Assembly (NCBI RefSeq): GCF_030068455.1
Contig: NZ_JAQOSQ010000004.1
Span: forward strand, 186,001 to 250,000
Length of the DNA stretch: 64,000 nucleotides
Direction: 5' to 3'
Origin: Roseofilum casamattae BLCC-M143
GTDB lineage: Bacteria > Cyanobacteriota > Cyanobacteriia > Cyanobacteriales > Desertifilaceae
Positions 15,173 to 25,982 of this stretch are shown one piece after another; within the stretch, counting starts at the first letter, position 1; each line of letters opens with the position of its first letter. Made by a program: the position numbers and the translations under genes. The notes under the pieces were generated by a model. The model did no database searches. It was not told where the DNA came from and saw nothing but the letters and a program-made list of their open reading frames with translations.

Positions 15173-17941
15173 ATGTCCCCAACCCCCCGCATTCCTTTAA
15201 TTCCTACCGCTAACTTGACCGTTTCACTGCGCTTTCTCTTGGTCATTCCCTTCATCGTGCAATTATTTTTAACAATTGCTTTGGTGGGTTTTCTCTCGTT
15301 TCACAACGGTCAACGATCGGTCGATCGCCTCGCGGCTCAGCTCAGTGAAGAAATTACCCATCGCATTGAAGAGCGCATTCAAACTTTTGCCGATACTCCC
15401 CATCTCTTTCTGCAACTCAATCAAGCTGCGATCGCTACGGGTCAATTCGATCCCGATAACTTCGAGACAGCCTTCGCCTACTTTTGGCAGCAACTGTCAA
15501 TCCATCCTTGGGTGCGATCGCTCTACTATGGCAATACCCAAGGCAACTTTATTCAGCTCAGCCGAGATCCCAACCCCGAACAAGGTAACAAACTCTCTCT
15601 TCGCGATCGCCAAACGGCTCCCCTACTCAATATTTACCGCTTAGACGATCGAGGCAATCGGACTGGGGAAAAACTCCTCAGCAACGAATACGACCCCCGT
15701 ACCCGACCGTGGTATCAAGCTGCTGTTACTGCCAAAACGGGAACTTGGTCGCCGATCTATTCGTTTGCCAACTCGGCAAGATTTGGCATTACCCCCACCC
15801 ACCCGATCTATGACGATCGCGGAATGCTGCGAGGAGTCTTAGCCATTGACTATACTCTCGATCGGATGAACCAATTTCTCGCCAGTTTGGAAATTGGCTC
15901 TTCCGGGCAAGCCTTTATCATGGAGCGCTCGGGGAAATTAGTCGCCACCTCCACCGCTCAATCGCCCTCCAACGAGAGTTTCGAGCGCTTAAGAGCCATT
16001 GACAGCCCCAATCCTCTCATCCAACAATGTGCCCGTTATCTGCAATCTCTCGGAGCCATTGACGGGCCGCAAAGTCAGCTCGCCATTTGGAATGGCAAAC
16101 GCTATTTAGTTCGCATCGATACTCTCAACGACGGCCGGGGACTCGATTGGATCTTAGTCGTAGCGATCCCCGAAGCCGACTTCATGACACAGATTCATGC
16201 CAATACTCAGATAACGATTGTTTTGTGCGCCATGGCCGTCCTGGGAGCAACCATCAGCGGCATTGTCCTCTGTAACTGGCTTTCGCAACCTATTGCCCAG
16301 CTCAGCCGAGGTGTTGGGGCGATCGCTAGAGGAGAAGAAGCACCTCGGGTTTATGGCGGCCCGATCCGAGAGTTAGTCGCCCTCGCTCGAGGCTTTAATC
16401 AGATGGCCTGCCAGCTGCGAGTTTCGTTTGAAGCGTGGGAACAAGCCCAGGCAAGCTTAGAACAACTTGTCGATAAGAGAACCCGAGCGCTATACCGGGC
16501 CCGCGATCGCTTTCACAAAGTCTTTCGTCTCAGTCCTCATCCTTTGTTTATTAGCGCCATCGCTGACGGTCGTTTGTTAGAAGTCAACCAGCAATTGTGC
16601 CAGACCTTAGAATATTCTCCAGATGCCTTGCTCGATCGTCGCGAAGGAGAGTTGCAACTGTGGGTGAATCCCCAAGAACATCAACAACTGGTGCAGGAGA
16701 TTGAAATTAAAGGAGTCTTGCGCGATCGGGAAGTCGAGATGCAAACTGCTTCGGGAATAACGAAAACCCTACTGCTCTCTGGCGAAAAAATTGGATGGGA
16801 TGGGTACGAATGTATTCTCTATGCCGCTCACGATATTACCGAGCGCCAACGCGCTCTGCTAGCCTTGCAAGAGAGCGAAGCCGCCTTGCGAGACCAGCAG
16901 AATTACTTGCACCTAGTTCTTAATAATATTCCGCAACAAGTCTTTTGGAAAGACACCAATTCGGTCTTTTTAGGATGCAATCGTAATTGGTCGGAAGCCG
17001 CCGGATTAGACAACCCGGAAACTGTCATCGGCAAAACGGATTTCGATTTACTTTCACCAGAACTTGCCCGCCGTTTCCGCGCTCAAGACCGAATGCTGAT
17101 GGAAAGCAATACTCCTGAATTACATATTCTTGCTCAAAAAGTAAATTCTGGAGACAATGGGGAGCCAATTTGGCTGGATATTAGCAAAATTCCCATTCAC
17201 GATACTAACGATCGCGTTATCGGATTATTAGGCGTGATTGAAGATATAACCTTGCGCAAAAAAGCAGAAGATGCTCTGCGCATCGAGCAAGCAAAATCAG
17301 AGAAATTGCTCTTGAATATTCTGCCAGAACCGATTGTCCAACAACTGAAAGACGATTATTTAGATCGTCGCGAGATGGGGGGGGCGATCGCCGAATACTT
17401 CCAATCTGTGACTATTCTCTTTGCCGATTTAGTCGGATTTACTTCACTATCTTCTCGCCTGAATGCCGTAGAATTAGTGCAACTCCTCGATCGGGTTTTT
17501 TCGGAATTCGATCGCCTCTCGAGCTACTATGGTTTAGAGAAAATTAAAACTATTGGCGATGCCTATATGGTGGCAGGAGGGTTACCGCTTCCTCAGGCAG
17601 ACCACGCCATCGCTATTGCCAATATGGCTCTGGAGATGCAAGAGGCCATCGGTCAAATTCAAACTCCGTTTCAGTATCCCTTACAACTTCGGATTGGGAT
17701 TAATACCGGGCCGGTTGTCGCTGGAGCGATCGGAACGCGCAAATTTATTTACGATCTCTGGGGAGATGCCGTGAATATTGCATCGCGAATGGAGTCACAA
17801 GGAAAGCCGGGGCGGATTCAAGTTACCCAAGACACTTATGAATTGTTAAGAAATAATTATTATTTTCAGGAACGAGGTAAAATAAATATTAAAGGCAAAG
17901 GAGAAATGTTTACCTATTGGCTGTTAGATCGATCTCACTAG
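15173..17941 (+). CDS. Membrane adenylate cyclase: dCache-HAMP-PAS-PAS-class III cyclase
   Basis: The protein has 922 residues. TM1 is about residues 20-42 (FLLVIPFIVQLFLTIALVGF). An extracytoplasmic dCache-type domain, about 45-340, includes TRPWYQAAVTAKTGTWSPIY. TM2 is about 342-367, followed by HAMP, two PAS domains (about 445-700) and a class III cyclase domain. In the catalytic domain FADLVGFTSLS provides the metal Asp. KIKTIGDAYMVAGG has Lys, and FIYDLWGDAVNIASR has Asp, at the purine-selecting positions, which indicates ATP rather than GTP as substrate. It should make cAMP at the inner face of the plasma membrane in response to a periplasmic ligand. It sits behind phased repeats and a short leader ORF. 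Confidence 0.93.
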   Translation: MSPTPRIPLIPTANLTVSLRFLLVIPFIVQLFLTIALVGFLSFHNGQRSVDRLAAQLSEEITHRIEERIQTFADTPHLFLQLNQAAIATGQFDPDNFETAFAYFWQQLSIHPWVRSLYYGNTQGNFIQLSRDPNPEQGNKLSLRDRQTAPLLNIYRLDDRGNRTGEKLLSNEYDPRTRPWYQAAVTAKTGTWSPIYSFANSARFGITPTHPIYDDRGMLRGVLAIDYTLDRMNQFLASLEIGSSGQAFIMERSGKLVATSTAQSPSNESFERLRAIDSPNPLIQQCARYLQSLGAIDGPQSQLAIWNGKRYLVRIDTLNDGRGLDWILVVAIPEADFMTQIHANTQITIVLCAMAVLGATISGIVLCNWLSQPIAQLSRGVGAIARGEEAPRVYGGPIRELVALARGFNQMACQLRVSFEAWEQAQASLEQLVDKRTRALYRARDRFHKVFRLSPHPLFISAIADGRLLEVNQQLCQTLEYSPDALLDRREGELQLWVNPQEHQQLVQEIEIKGVLRDREVEMQTASGITKTLLLSGEKIGWDGYECILYAAHDITERQRALLALQESEAALRDQQNYLHLVLNNIPQQVFWKDTNSVFLGCNRNWSEAAGLDNPETVIGKTDFDLLSPELARRFRAQDRMLMESNTPELHILAQKVNSGDNGEPIWLDISKIPIHDTNDRVIGLLGVIEDITLRKKAEDALRIEQAKSEKLLLNILPEPIVQQLKDDYLDRREMGGAIAEYFQSVTILFADLVGFTSLSSRLNAVELVQLLDRVFSEFDRLSSYYGLEKIKTIGDAYMVAGGLPLPQADHAIAIANMALEMQEAIGQIQTPFQYPLQLRIGINTGPVVAGAIGTRKFIYDLWGDAVNIASRMESQGKPGRIQVTQDTYELLRNNYYFQERGKINIKGKGEMFTYWLLDRSH

Positions 17942-18069
17942 CTGCCGATCGCTAAATTTCTCGATACAATCGAGCTGATTTTTGGAGTTAACTGCAATCT
18001 CGCTCCTCGATCGGCTCGGCTGTCACTAGGCAGTGCTGGGTTAACCTTGAATTGGCAGGTTATCGCGAT

Positions 18070-18099
18070 CGTTGCCCGATCGATAGCAATCGGGCAACG
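18070..18099. terminator. Strong hairpin after the adenylate cyclase
   Basis: CGTTGCCCGAT (18070-18080) pairs perfectly with ATCGGGCAACG (18089-18099) over 11 bp, with an 8-base loop, 130 bases after the cyclase stop. No T-run follows, so it may be a terminator, an RNA-processing hairpin or a binding palindrome. Confidence 0.4.
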
Positions 18100-18223
18100 G
18101 TCTCTAGCCTTTATGCAATTGTCATCCGATCTATACGTCAATAATGTAACTCGCTTGGGAATTGAGTTGGCATTCTGCCCATCCAGTTCGGGATAAGAAT
18201 CTTTATTAAAAGAAGGCTCTCAA

Positions 18224-21200
18224 TTGACTTCTACTCAAAGAGTATTTAGTACAAATTATGCTCCACCCAAAGATTATTTAGTACGACTTATGCTTCGAGA
18301 ACTCGGATGGATACAGATTCTAAAAAAGCGCTGTAAAAAACGATGGCTTGCGATCGCCTGCAGCCTTTGGTTGGTTTGCATCTATGGAACCCAAGCCGCG
18401 ATGGCAACTCCTAGACTACCTTCCATTTCCAACAAATTATCAAGCTTGGGGCCAACTTACCTGGCAATATTTGCTCTGCTGAATATCTTAGTTTGGCTGG
18501 TTTACGGGCGCAAGCAACGGGCCAAACAACACCAAGCCCAGCACCTACTCGATTTATGTATCGAGCACTCTCCAGCAGCGATCGCCATTTTCGATCGCCA
18601 CATGCGCTATGTTGCGGTTTCCCAGCGATGGCTCAGAGACTACAATCTTGAGGACGTTGATATCGTCGGTCGATCTCACTACCAGATTTTTCCCGAAATT
18701 CCCCAAGGCTGGACAACCATCCATCAGCAATGCCTTTCCGGCCGAGTCAAGCAATGCGATGAAGATGAGTTATATCGGCCCGATGGTTCTCTTGATTGGG
18801 TGCGATGGCAAATGCGTCCTTGGTACGATCGTAGCGGTCGCGTAGCTGGTGCCATTTTATTCACCGAAGTCCTCACCTCCCAGAAGAATACAACCGAACA
18901 GTTGCGGCAAATTGAGGCTCGATGGCAAACCCTAGTCAACAGTACTTCTGATGGCATTGCGATCGTCGATCGCGAAGGGCAGGTCAAATTTGCCAATCCG
19001 GCTGCTGAAAGTATTCTACGCAAAACCCAAGCCGAATTGATCGACTATCCCCTTGGCTTGCCCATGGTAGTTGGCAAAACTGCCGACCTGGAAATTACCC
19101 ATAGCGGTCAGTTGCTCGGTGTTGCAGAAATGAGCGTCGCCCCCGTGCAATGGGATGGGAAAGATGTTTTGGTCGTGTCCTTGCGCGATATTAGCGAGCG
19201 CAGAGCCACTCAGGTACAGCTGTGGGAGCGGGAAGAGCGACTGCAAGCTATTTTTGACCAAGCAGCCGTTGGCATCGCGGTTAGCTCTCCCTGTGGCGAT
19301 CTGTTGCAAGCCAATCAACGGTTTTGTCAGTTGCTCGGCTATAGCGAAGCGGAAGTATTAAGCATGACCTTTGAACAATTAACTCATCCGGATGATGTCC
19401 AGCACGAGACGCTCTGTATTGAGAATTTGTTGAGCGGTCAGAGCCAGAGTTATACCCTGGAAAAGCGATATTTGCGCAAAGACAAACAACTGCAATGGGT
19501 AGACATTGCCGTATCTTTGGTTCGAGATTGGATGGGAGAGCCACAACAATTAATTGTGGTGGTCACCGATATTCACGAGCGCAAGCAGATGGAAGTGGCT
19601 CTCTCTCAGGCCATGGAGGAGCGGGAAGAGGAGATTCAGCGACAACTGCAACAACAGGCAGAAACGGAACGGGCTGTGGATGCTGTGGTGGATAAAACCC
19701 GCGAGTTTTTGGATGTGGAGACGATTTTTCGGACGGTGACTTATGAAGCCAGACAACTGCTTCAGTGCGATCGCGTGATGGTGTATCAGTTTAATCCCGA
19801 TTGGACGGGGCAATTTGTGGCCGAATCGCGCCAAAGAAATTCTCCTTCTCTATTGACACTCTCCCAGACTCATTATGACTTAGTTAACCAACTCAATGGA
19901 TGTTTTATGATTAATAAGATTATCCATGGAAATTGGTCGAAGCACTATCTGAGTGAGGATATTTTAAACTCAAAATTTCCCGAATGCTATTTACGTTTTT
20001 TTGAAGGCAACAATATTCGGGCTTATTTAATTGCGCCGATTTTACAAGGCGATCGGTTTTGGGGGTTATTAGCTGCCTATCAAACCCAGGTTCCTCGGGA
20101 CTGGAAATCTTGGGAAATTAAGGCGATTATTCGCTTGGGAAAACAATTAGGGATTGCCTTGCAACAGGCTGAATCTGTCAAAGAGATCGAGCGCAAATCG
20201 GCACAAATTATTCATGTTTTGCAAGCGAAGGCTAAAATGAAACAGGCGAAGGAGGCCGCCGATGCTGCCAATCAAGCCAAAGGTGAATTTTTAGCCAATA
20301 TGAGTCACGAGCTGCGTACTCCATTAAATGCAATTTTGGGATTTACTCGATTGCTGTCGCGATCGCTCAATGGAGGCAGTCCTCTTTCCTTACAATCCCA
20401 ACAAGATTATTTACAAATTATTCACAATTCTGGGGAACAGTTACTAGAATTAATTAATGATATTTTGCATTTATCTAAAATTGAATCCGGAACAATTACT
20501 TTTAATCCCAGTGAATTCAATTTGTATAGAATGCTATATAAACTTAAAGAAATGTTTCTCATCAAAGCGTTAGAAAAAGGTTTAAACTTAAAGATAGAGT
20601 GGAGCGATGGCTTACCTAAATGGGTGATGACTGATGAGAAAAAGTTGCGACAAGTGTTAATTAACTTGCTCGGAAATGCAATTAAGTTTACGGTAAAAGG
20701 AGATGTGAGCTTGCGAGTAACCCAACCGAATCAGGGAAATTATTTGCGGTTTGAGATCGTTGATAGCGGACCGGGCATTCCTCCAGAAGAGGCTGGATTG
20801 ATTTTCCGACCCTTCGTGCAAACGGAATTGGGACGGCGATCTTCGGAAGGAACGGGCTTAGGACTATCTATTTCCCAACAATTCGTGCAACTTATGGGTG
20901 GCAACATTAAGTTTGCCTCTGCCGATAGTGGAGGAACTCGGTTTTGGTTCGATCTGCCCTTTGAGCCAGCAGACTCAGGAGAATCTGGAGATATGACCCG
21001 ATATCTTGAAGTTGATGATGCGAAAACTAGCACGTTGGCGATCGCTGGGAAAACCGGCCCGTCCGATCTCCTCGAACCGGAAGATCTCCAGAATTTATCT
21101 GCAGTATGGGTCCTTAAGCTTTATCACTGTGCTGCGGGAGCTGATGCAGAGGGCATTAGCAAGCTCTTAAGGGAACTACCAGAAGAGTCTCAGTTAGTCA

Positions 21201-21283
21201 GTCAGGCGATCGCAAACTTAATCGATCGATTCGATTTCGATCGAATCATGAATATTGCTCAATACAGTCTGAACCATGAATAA
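18224..21283 (+). CDS. Membrane sensor kinase with three PAS domains and a phytochrome-like GAF domain
   Basis: The protein has 1019 residues from TTG 18224 (AGAAGG 8 bases upstream). Hydrophobic helices at about 41-60 and 76-95 anchor the N-terminus. PAS domains lie at about 110-225, 230-328 and 335-455, then a coiled coil and a GAF domain at about 493-650. This GAF has the phytochrome/CBCR look: [21 protein letters not shown], and C588 in [21 protein letters not shown] falls where cyanobacteriochromes attach the bilin, though the usual next His is Tyr. HisKA follows with H695 in [14 protein letters not shown], then HATPase ([18 protein letters not shown]). A C-terminal helical tail ([14 protein letters not shown] onward) is shared by many cyanobacterial kinases. 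The gene overlaps the next one by 8 bases, so its product probably phosphorylates that regulator. Confidence 0.92.
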   Translation: MTSTQRVFSTNYAPPKDYLVRLMLRELGWIQILKKRCKKRWLAIACSLWLVCIYGTQAAMATPRLPSISNKLSSLGPTYLAIFALLNILVWLVYGRKQRAKQHQAQHLLDLCIEHSPAAIAIFDRHMRYVAVSQRWLRDYNLEDVDIVGRSHYQIFPEIPQGWTTIHQQCLSGRVKQCDEDELYRPDGSLDWVRWQMRPWYDRSGRVAGAILFTEVLTSQKNTTEQLRQIEARWQTLVNSTSDGIAIVDREGQVKFANPAAESILRKTQAELIDYPLGLPMVVGKTADLEITHSGQLLGVAEMSVAPVQWDGKDVLVVSLRDISERRATQVQLWEREERLQAIFDQAAVGIAVSSPCGDLLQANQRFCQLLGYSEAEVLSMTFEQLTHPDDVQHETLCIENLLSGQSQSYTLEKRYLRKDKQLQWVDIAVSLVRDWMGEPQQLIVVVTDIHERKQMEVALSQAMEEREEEIQRQLQQQAETERAVDAVVDKTREFLDVETIFRTVTYEARQLLQCDRVMVYQFNPDWTGQFVAESRQRNSPSLLTLSQTHYDLVNQLNGCFMINKIIHGNWSKHYLSEDILNSKFPECYLRFFEGNNIRAYLIAPILQGDRFWGLLAAYQTQVPRDWKSWEIKAIIRLGKQLGIALQQAESVKEIERKSAQIIHVLQAKAKMKQAKEAADAANQAKGEFLANMSHELRTPLNAILGFTRLLSRSLNGGSPLSLQSQQDYLQIIHNSGEQLLELINDILHLSKIESGTITFNPSEFNLYRMLYKLKEMFLIKALEKGLNLKIEWSDGLPKWVMTDEKKLRQVLINLLGNAIKFTVKGDVSLRVTQPNQGNYLRFEIVDSGPGIPPEEAGLIFRPFVQTELGRRSSEGTGLGLSISQQFVQLMGGNIKFASADSGGTRFWFDLPFEPADSGESGDMTRYLEVDDAKTSTLAIAGKTGPSDLLEPEDLQNLSAVWVLKLYHCAAGADAEGISKLLRELPEESQLVSQAIANLIDRFDFDRIMNIAQYSLNHE

Positions 21284-23138
21284 CTCTGGCCTCACTCCTA
21301 CTAAAGGCGATCTATTAATTGTTGATGATACTCTCAATAATTTGCGATTGTTGTGTAATAGTCTGATGGAAGAAGGCTATAAAGTCCGAGGCGTTACCAA
21401 TGGTCAAATGGCATTAACGGCAGCTCGCAAAATTCCACCAGACTTGATCTTGTTGGATATTAAAATGCCGGATATGGATGGCTATGAAGTGTGCGAACAT
21501 CTGAAATCCGATCCGAGCACTCAAGAAATTCCGGTAATTTTCTTAAGTGCTCTCGATGATGTTATTGATAAAGTGAAGGCATTTCAAGTTGGCGGACGAG
21601 ACTATATTACGAAACCCTTTCAGTTAGAAGAAGTCATTGCTCGCATCGAAAACCAATTAGCTTTAACTCAAGCCAACGCAAAAATTGCGCAACTCAATGA
21701 AAAATTAGAGTTACGAGTTCGGCAGCGAACTCAGCAATTGCAGGAGAAGAACGAGCAGTTAAAAGTTAGTAATAAAAAGCTCGAGTTAGAAATTACCGAA
21801 CGCAATCGAATGCAAAAGCAATTATTGCATATGGCCTCCCACGATGCCCTCACCGGATTGCCGAATCGCGTCTGGTTTATGGATTGTTTGATTCAAGCGC
21901 TTCATCATTTTGAATCGGATAAAAGTAATCAGTTTGCAATTTTGTTTCTCGATTGCGATCGCTTTAAAATGGTGAATGACTCTTTGGGTCATCTCGTGGG
22001 CGATCGGGTCTTGATTTCTATAGCTCGTCGCTTGCAATCCTGCTTGGAAGGGAGGCAAGTTCTGGCTCGATTTGGCGGAGATGAATTTGCGATTTTAGTC
22101 GATCGAATTTATGGGTTAGATATCCCCATTCAATTAGCAAATAAAATTCAGAAAACTCTAACTTGGCCGTTTTATTGGGAACGCCAAGAAATTTTTCTCA
22201 GCGCTAGTATTGGTATTGTTTTGAGTTCGAGAGACTATCGAGAAGCCGAACAACTATTACGAGATGCTGATATTGCCATGTATCGCGCGAAGGAAACTCA
22301 TAAAGGATATCAGGTTTTCGATTCCCGAATGCGTCAGATAACTCAAGAGAGATTTCAATTAGAAAACGATCTACGCTTGGCAATTGAAAATCAAGAATTT
22401 GTTTTACATTATCAACCCATTGTTTCTCTGAAAACGGGGGGAATTAGTGGCTTTGAAGCCCTGATTCGCTGGAGACACCCCCAACGAGGCTTTATTTCAC
22501 CTGGGGCATTTATTCCTATAGCAGAAGAGACGGGGTTAATTATTCCCATCGGCCTTTGGGTATTGCAAGAAGCTTGTACGCAACTGGAAATTTGGCGAAA
22601 CTTAAACTGGGTAAGGGATGGCCAAACCATGAGTGTTAATGTCTCAGTCAAGCAGTTTAATCAAGTCAATTTTATTGATGGAGTCGATCGGGTTCTGTTA
22701 AAAACTCACTTTGACAGTCGTTATTTAAAATTGGAGATTACCGAAAGTGCCCTCATGGATAATCCTAAGCTAGCAACTCAGATTTTGGACAATTTGAGAC
22801 AGCGCCATATTCAATTAAGTATTGATGATTTTGGTACGGGCTATTCTTCTCTGAGTTATTTACATGAGTTGCCGATTAATACATTAAAAATAGATCGTTC
22901 GTTTGTTAATCGAATTAGTAAAGAGGGCGAAAATTCAGAAATTGTTGAAACCATTATCACCTTAGCCAATCATTTGAATATTAGCGTTATCGCAGAAGGA
23001 GTGGAAACTATATGGCAATTACACGAGTTATGTCGAATGGGATGTGGAGAAGGACAGGGTTATTTTTTTGCCAAACCATTAGATAGTGAAGCTATTGGAG
23101 CATTACTCGCGAGCGATCCTCGTTGGGCGCTTGCATAG
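21276..23138 (+). CDS. Response regulator with GGDEF and EAL domains
   Basis: The protein has 620 residues; its ATG lies inside the last codons of the kinase gene (8-base overlap). The receiver occupies about 12-130, with Asp in [13 protein letters not shown] and Lys in YITKPF. A coiled coil links to a diguanylate cyclase domain with intact [11 protein letters not shown]. The inhibitory RxxD site is absent: EGRQ stands five residues before the motif. The EAL domain carries EALIRWRHP, the acidic [27 protein letters not shown] and AEGVET, all the residues needed for c-di-GMP hydrolysis. It therefore may both make and degrade c-di-GMP, with direction set by phosphorylation from the upstream kinase. 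A MITE begins 17 bases after the stop. Confidence 0.95.
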   Translation: MNNSGLTPTKGDLLIVDDTLNNLRLLCNSLMEEGYKVRGVTNGQMALTAARKIPPDLILLDIKMPDMDGYEVCEHLKSDPSTQEIPVIFLSALDDVIDKVKAFQVGGRDYITKPFQLEEVIARIENQLALTQANAKIAQLNEKLELRVRQRTQQLQEKNEQLKVSNKKLELEITERNRMQKQLLHMASHDALTGLPNRVWFMDCLIQALHHFESDKSNQFAILFLDCDRFKMVNDSLGHLVGDRVLISIARRLQSCLEGRQVLARFGGDEFAILVDRIYGLDIPIQLANKIQKTLTWPFYWERQEIFLSASIGIVLSSRDYREAEQLLRDADIAMYRAKETHKGYQVFDSRMRQITQERFQLENDLRLAIENQEFVLHYQPIVSLKTGGISGFEALIRWRHPQRGFISPGAFIPIAEETGLIIPIGLWVLQEACTQLEIWRNLNWVRDGQTMSVNVSVKQFNQVNFIDGVDRVLLKTHFDSRYLKLEITESALMDNPKLATQILDNLRQRHIQLSIDDFGTGYSSLSYLHELPINTLKIDRSFVNRISKEGENSEIVETIITLANHLNISVIAEGVETIWQLHELCRMGCGEGQGYFFAKPLDSEAIGALLASDPRWALA

Positions 23139-23154
23139 TTACTCCTCGTATCGT

Positions 23155-23305
23155 TATAGTCAATTCGATTAACAGTGAGACAAATAATTATGTGAGGACT
23201 GAGCGCAGTCGAAGTCCGGGTTGGTTGCGGTGTCCGAGCTTCGGCTCCGCTCAGCTCTCATTGGCTTTACGATTTTATGTTTCACTGTTATTGCAATCAA
23301 CTATA
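23155..23305 (+). mobile_element. 151-bp MITE-like element, copy 1
   Basis: This element starts TATAGTCAATTCGATTAACA and ends with the imperfect inverse, finishing ATCAACTATA. The terminal inverted repeats are about 28 bases. A copy of the same 151-base length lies in opposite orientation at 48326-48476 and differs at only scattered positions. It has no coding capacity. TA at the ends suggests insertion at TA by a Tc1/mariner (IS630-like) transposase supplied in trans, which is inference. The right end overlaps the 3' end of the next gene. Confidence 0.85.
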
Positions 23306-24229
23306 ATTGCTGATTTTTATTCTCTTTTGCCATATCCAAGCCAACAGAGCGCCGATAGCTTCTGCTAAAATACTAATGACTCGGTAGAGGGCTACAGTAC
23401 TGAGGATAATAGCCGGTTCGTAGATGCTATCTAATAACGCGATCGCAGTGGCTTCAAAAACGCCTAAACCTCCGGGTGCTCCGGGAACGACTAAACCGAG
23501 CAACCAGGCAAAGCTAAAGGCACTTAAGAGTAGAGGAATGCTGTTTGTTTCTACAGGAGTTAAGGCTGCGATCGCCCATAAAAATCCTAATCCTCGAATT
23601 AAGAGAAAAACTGTTTCTCCGAGTAAAGGGCGCCAAGGATAATGAGTGAGTTGCACCATCTCTTCTGCAGAACTTTGCTCGCTTCTCTTCTGCTTTTGTT
23701 TTGCCAGCTTCAGGACAATAGGGTTGAGAATTTTGGGATGAATTCCGATTAAAACTGCGATTAAAATAACCAGAGGTAAAACACCTCGAGTTTGGGGACT
23801 AGCCACTCCTGCAAGTACCAAGGCAGAAGCCGCCATTAACAGAGGTTCGAGTAACGTACTAATAATTGCGATCGCCCTCGAAATACCGACTTTTTCTGCC
23901 GCGCGAATTCGACCGTAAAAATGCCACACATTACCGGGCAAGTATTTACTAATATTAGTAATCAGATAAGTTTCAATACTCCATAATGCCGAAACTTTTT
24001 GTTTAAATTCCCATAAAATCCATCCCCACACCCATCCCGACCAAATATGAGCAATTAATGTTAATATTAGGGCAATAGCTAAATAGCTCCAGCTTTCAAT
24101 CCGAACTTCGAGAACCTCTTGCCAACGATCTTTCAGTGCTTTGGCGAGGAAAAATAATGTACCTCCTAAAATAAACCATCTGAGATAGGGTTTAGTGAGA
24201 GAGATTATCTGTTGCAACAATGATTTCAT
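23297..24229 (-). CDS. Flippase-like membrane protein (lysylphosphatidylglycerol synthase TM/UPF0104 family)
   Basis: This is a 310-residue protein with about eight hydrophobic helices and family features: LITNISKYLPGNVWHFYGRIRAAEKVGIS near residue 95-120 (part of the conserved KYxPG motif), PGAPGGLGVFEA near 255, and basic ends. Such proteins are proposed to move lipid-linked sugars or to regulate envelope glycosylation. It follows the GT39 gene by 17 bases, which supports a lipid-linked sugar role. The last codons (N-Y-S-stop) read through the terminus of the MITE: the element provides TATAGT and the TGA. The natural C-terminus may therefore have been trimmed. Confidence 0.85.
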   Translation of the reverse strand: MKSLLQQIISLTKPYLRWFILGGTLFFLAKALKDRWQEVLEVRIESWSYLAIALILTLIAHIWSGWVWGWILWEFKQKVSALWSIETYLITNISKYLPGNVWHFYGRIRAAEKVGISRAIAIISTLLEPLLMAASALVLAGVASPQTRGVLPLVILIAVLIGIHPKILNPIVLKLAKQKQKRSEQSSAEEMVQLTHYPWRPLLGETVFLLIRGLGFLWAIAALTPVETNSIPLLLSAFSFAWLLGLVVPGAPGGLGVFEATAIALLDSIYEPAIILSTVALYRVISILAEAIGALLAWIWQKRIKISNYS

Positions 24230-24246
24230 TATTTCTGGGGCTATCG

Positions 24247-25866
24247 TTAACTATCCTCAATTTTCCACAACCAGTTTAATCCAGTAAATGGACTTTTCTC
24301 TAGAATAACTGGTTTCAGATTAGAACCATATGTATTCTGCAACTGAGAATGAAGATCTGGCGATGGATCGTAAATAAAAATGGTTCGATCTTCGTCAGGA
24401 ATATTGGAGAAGCGATCGCCAACAATCCAGACGGGTATATTAGGATCGAGTTGATAGCTGAGAACGCCTAAACGCATTCCAGGATGGGCTTTCGCAATTA
24501 ATAAAGGCTGTTGGCTTGACTCGAGTATTGCTTTCACCTCTAAACTATGAGCATCGGCTCGTTTATTCCACCAAACTTGAGCTTGAGCGCTGAGACCAGA
24601 GGAAATAATTCCTAAGACGAGAACTAGCCCGAGAAGCGCAGTCCATAATCGAGAAGTAGCTTTCTTTTTCGAGCCAACTTGAGTCGCAAATAGATAGGTT
24701 ACTGAAAGCTGCATCCCGACAAATGTTGGAATAATATATCGCTGAATATTCGATCGCGTCGAGCCTAAAATAAGGTCGGGAATGGCGAGAATTAGCCAAG
24801 GGATAACTGTTAGAGTTATCAGGAACAGGAAAGTTTTGCGATCGCTTGTCTTATAAGCAAAGTAAAGAGAATATAAAACTAAGCCAACACAGCTTAATAA
24901 GATCGGAATAAATAATTTTAAGGCTAGAGATCCGCTATCGGAACTCAAGCCAAAATCAACAAACTGTCGGGCAATATTGCCCAACCAGCTTTTCAGATAG
25001 AATGTCAGATTCGGACGCTGGAATTCATTTTGCCAGGCGGCTGAATTTTGCACCCCACTCGGATTGAGTAGAATCACAATAATCCAAGGTGCAAATCCCA
25101 ATACTCCAACCATGCTTGCATCTCCATAGGCGCGCAGCATTCGAGTCCAGCGAACTCGTTCTAAAGCGATCGAATAGGTGGCATGAGCGAAGATAACTAA
25201 TCCAAAGAGAAGATGGGTATAGAGTCCGAACGATACGCTCAGGGCATATAATCCCCAGTTGTATAGATTTGATAATTTTAATTTTGATAAATTTAATGAG
25301 GTGAAATGCGATCGCTGAGAGAAGCGAATGGCCCGTAGGAGAGCAGCACTCGAGAATAAGATTGCAACCGTTAGTAAGCTATATTGTCGGGCTTCTTGAG
25401 CGTAGAGCACTTGAAACGGAGAAATAGCCAATAATGCCATACCCAAACCGGCGGCGAGCGAAGAAGAAAAGAGTTCCCGACACAACCAATACATGCAAGG
25501 GAAGGACAAGAGACTAATGACGGCAGATAAGCTGCGAGTTGCTGCCACAGAACTGCCAAACCATTCGCGCCAAAATCGCACCATAACGAAATAGAATGGA
25601 GCGTGTTCGGCGTGGCTAGCTAGAGCTTTCGACACATCCGAGAAATTGCGATCGCTGCTCGGGTGATAATAGCGTTGTACATCACCCATGGCGATAATTT
25701 TCTCCTGAGGAAGCTCCTCGACTAACTCCCTCGCTGAATACCCAGAAACTCGCAACGCAGTAAACGTTTCATCCAGCCAATACACTTTGCGATCGAGATG
25801 ATAAAACCGGAAGGCTATTCCTAAAATGAGTAGGAATGCGATCGCCAAATGAATTCCTTTTTTCAT
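24247..25866 (-). CDS. GT-C glycosyltransferase, family 39-like (polyprenyl-phosphate sugar dependent)
   Basis: This 539-residue protein has an N-terminal membrane anchor, HLAIAFLLILGIAFRFY, then WLDETFTALRVSG. The Asp-Glu of that first extracytoplasmic loop is the catalytic signature of PMT/ArnT-like GT-C enzymes. About ten further helices follow, and the C-terminal soluble part (about 440-539) contains HPGMRLGVLSYQLDP. It should transfer a sugar from a polyprenyl-phosphate donor to an acceptor on the outer face of the plasma membrane. It is first in a two-gene operon with the flippase-like protein. Confidence 0.85.
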   Translation of the reverse strand: MKKGIHLAIAFLLILGIAFRFYHLDRKVYWLDETFTALRVSGYSARELVEELPQEKIIAMGDVQRYYHPSSDRNFSDVSKALASHAEHAPFYFVMVRFWREWFGSSVAATRSLSAVISLLSFPCMYWLCRELFSSSLAAGLGMALLAISPFQVLYAQEARQYSLLTVAILFSSAALLRAIRFSQRSHFTSLNLSKLKLSNLYNWGLYALSVSFGLYTHLLFGLVIFAHATYSIALERVRWTRMLRAYGDASMVGVLGFAPWIIVILLNPSGVQNSAAWQNEFQRPNLTFYLKSWLGNIARQFVDFGLSSDSGSLALKLFIPILLSCVGLVLYSLYFAYKTSDRKTFLFLITLTVIPWLILAIPDLILGSTRSNIQRYIIPTFVGMQLSVTYLFATQVGSKKKATSRLWTALLGLVLVLGIISSGLSAQAQVWWNKRADAHSLEVKAILESSQQPLLIAKAHPGMRLGVLSYQLDPNIPVWIVGDRFSNIPDEDRTIFIYDPSPDLHSQLQNTYGSNLKPVILEKSPFTGLNWLWKIEDS

Positions 25867-25982
25867 AACCTTTAATATTCGGAGTCGATCGCCAATGGCA
25901 GTATTTATTTTAGCGACATGATGATAATGGTCTTATAATAGTGCTGATATTGCTAACCTGGCAAGCTAGTCCGATAAATATT

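Noticed and set aside
23123-23368. 81-codon ORF across the first MITE
   Set aside because: It is a chance reading through the element and into the antisense of the flippase-like gene.
24261-24269. Single TTTTCCACA DnaA-box word
   Set aside because: It lies alone in the coding sequence of the GT39 gene and is expected by chance about once in this length.
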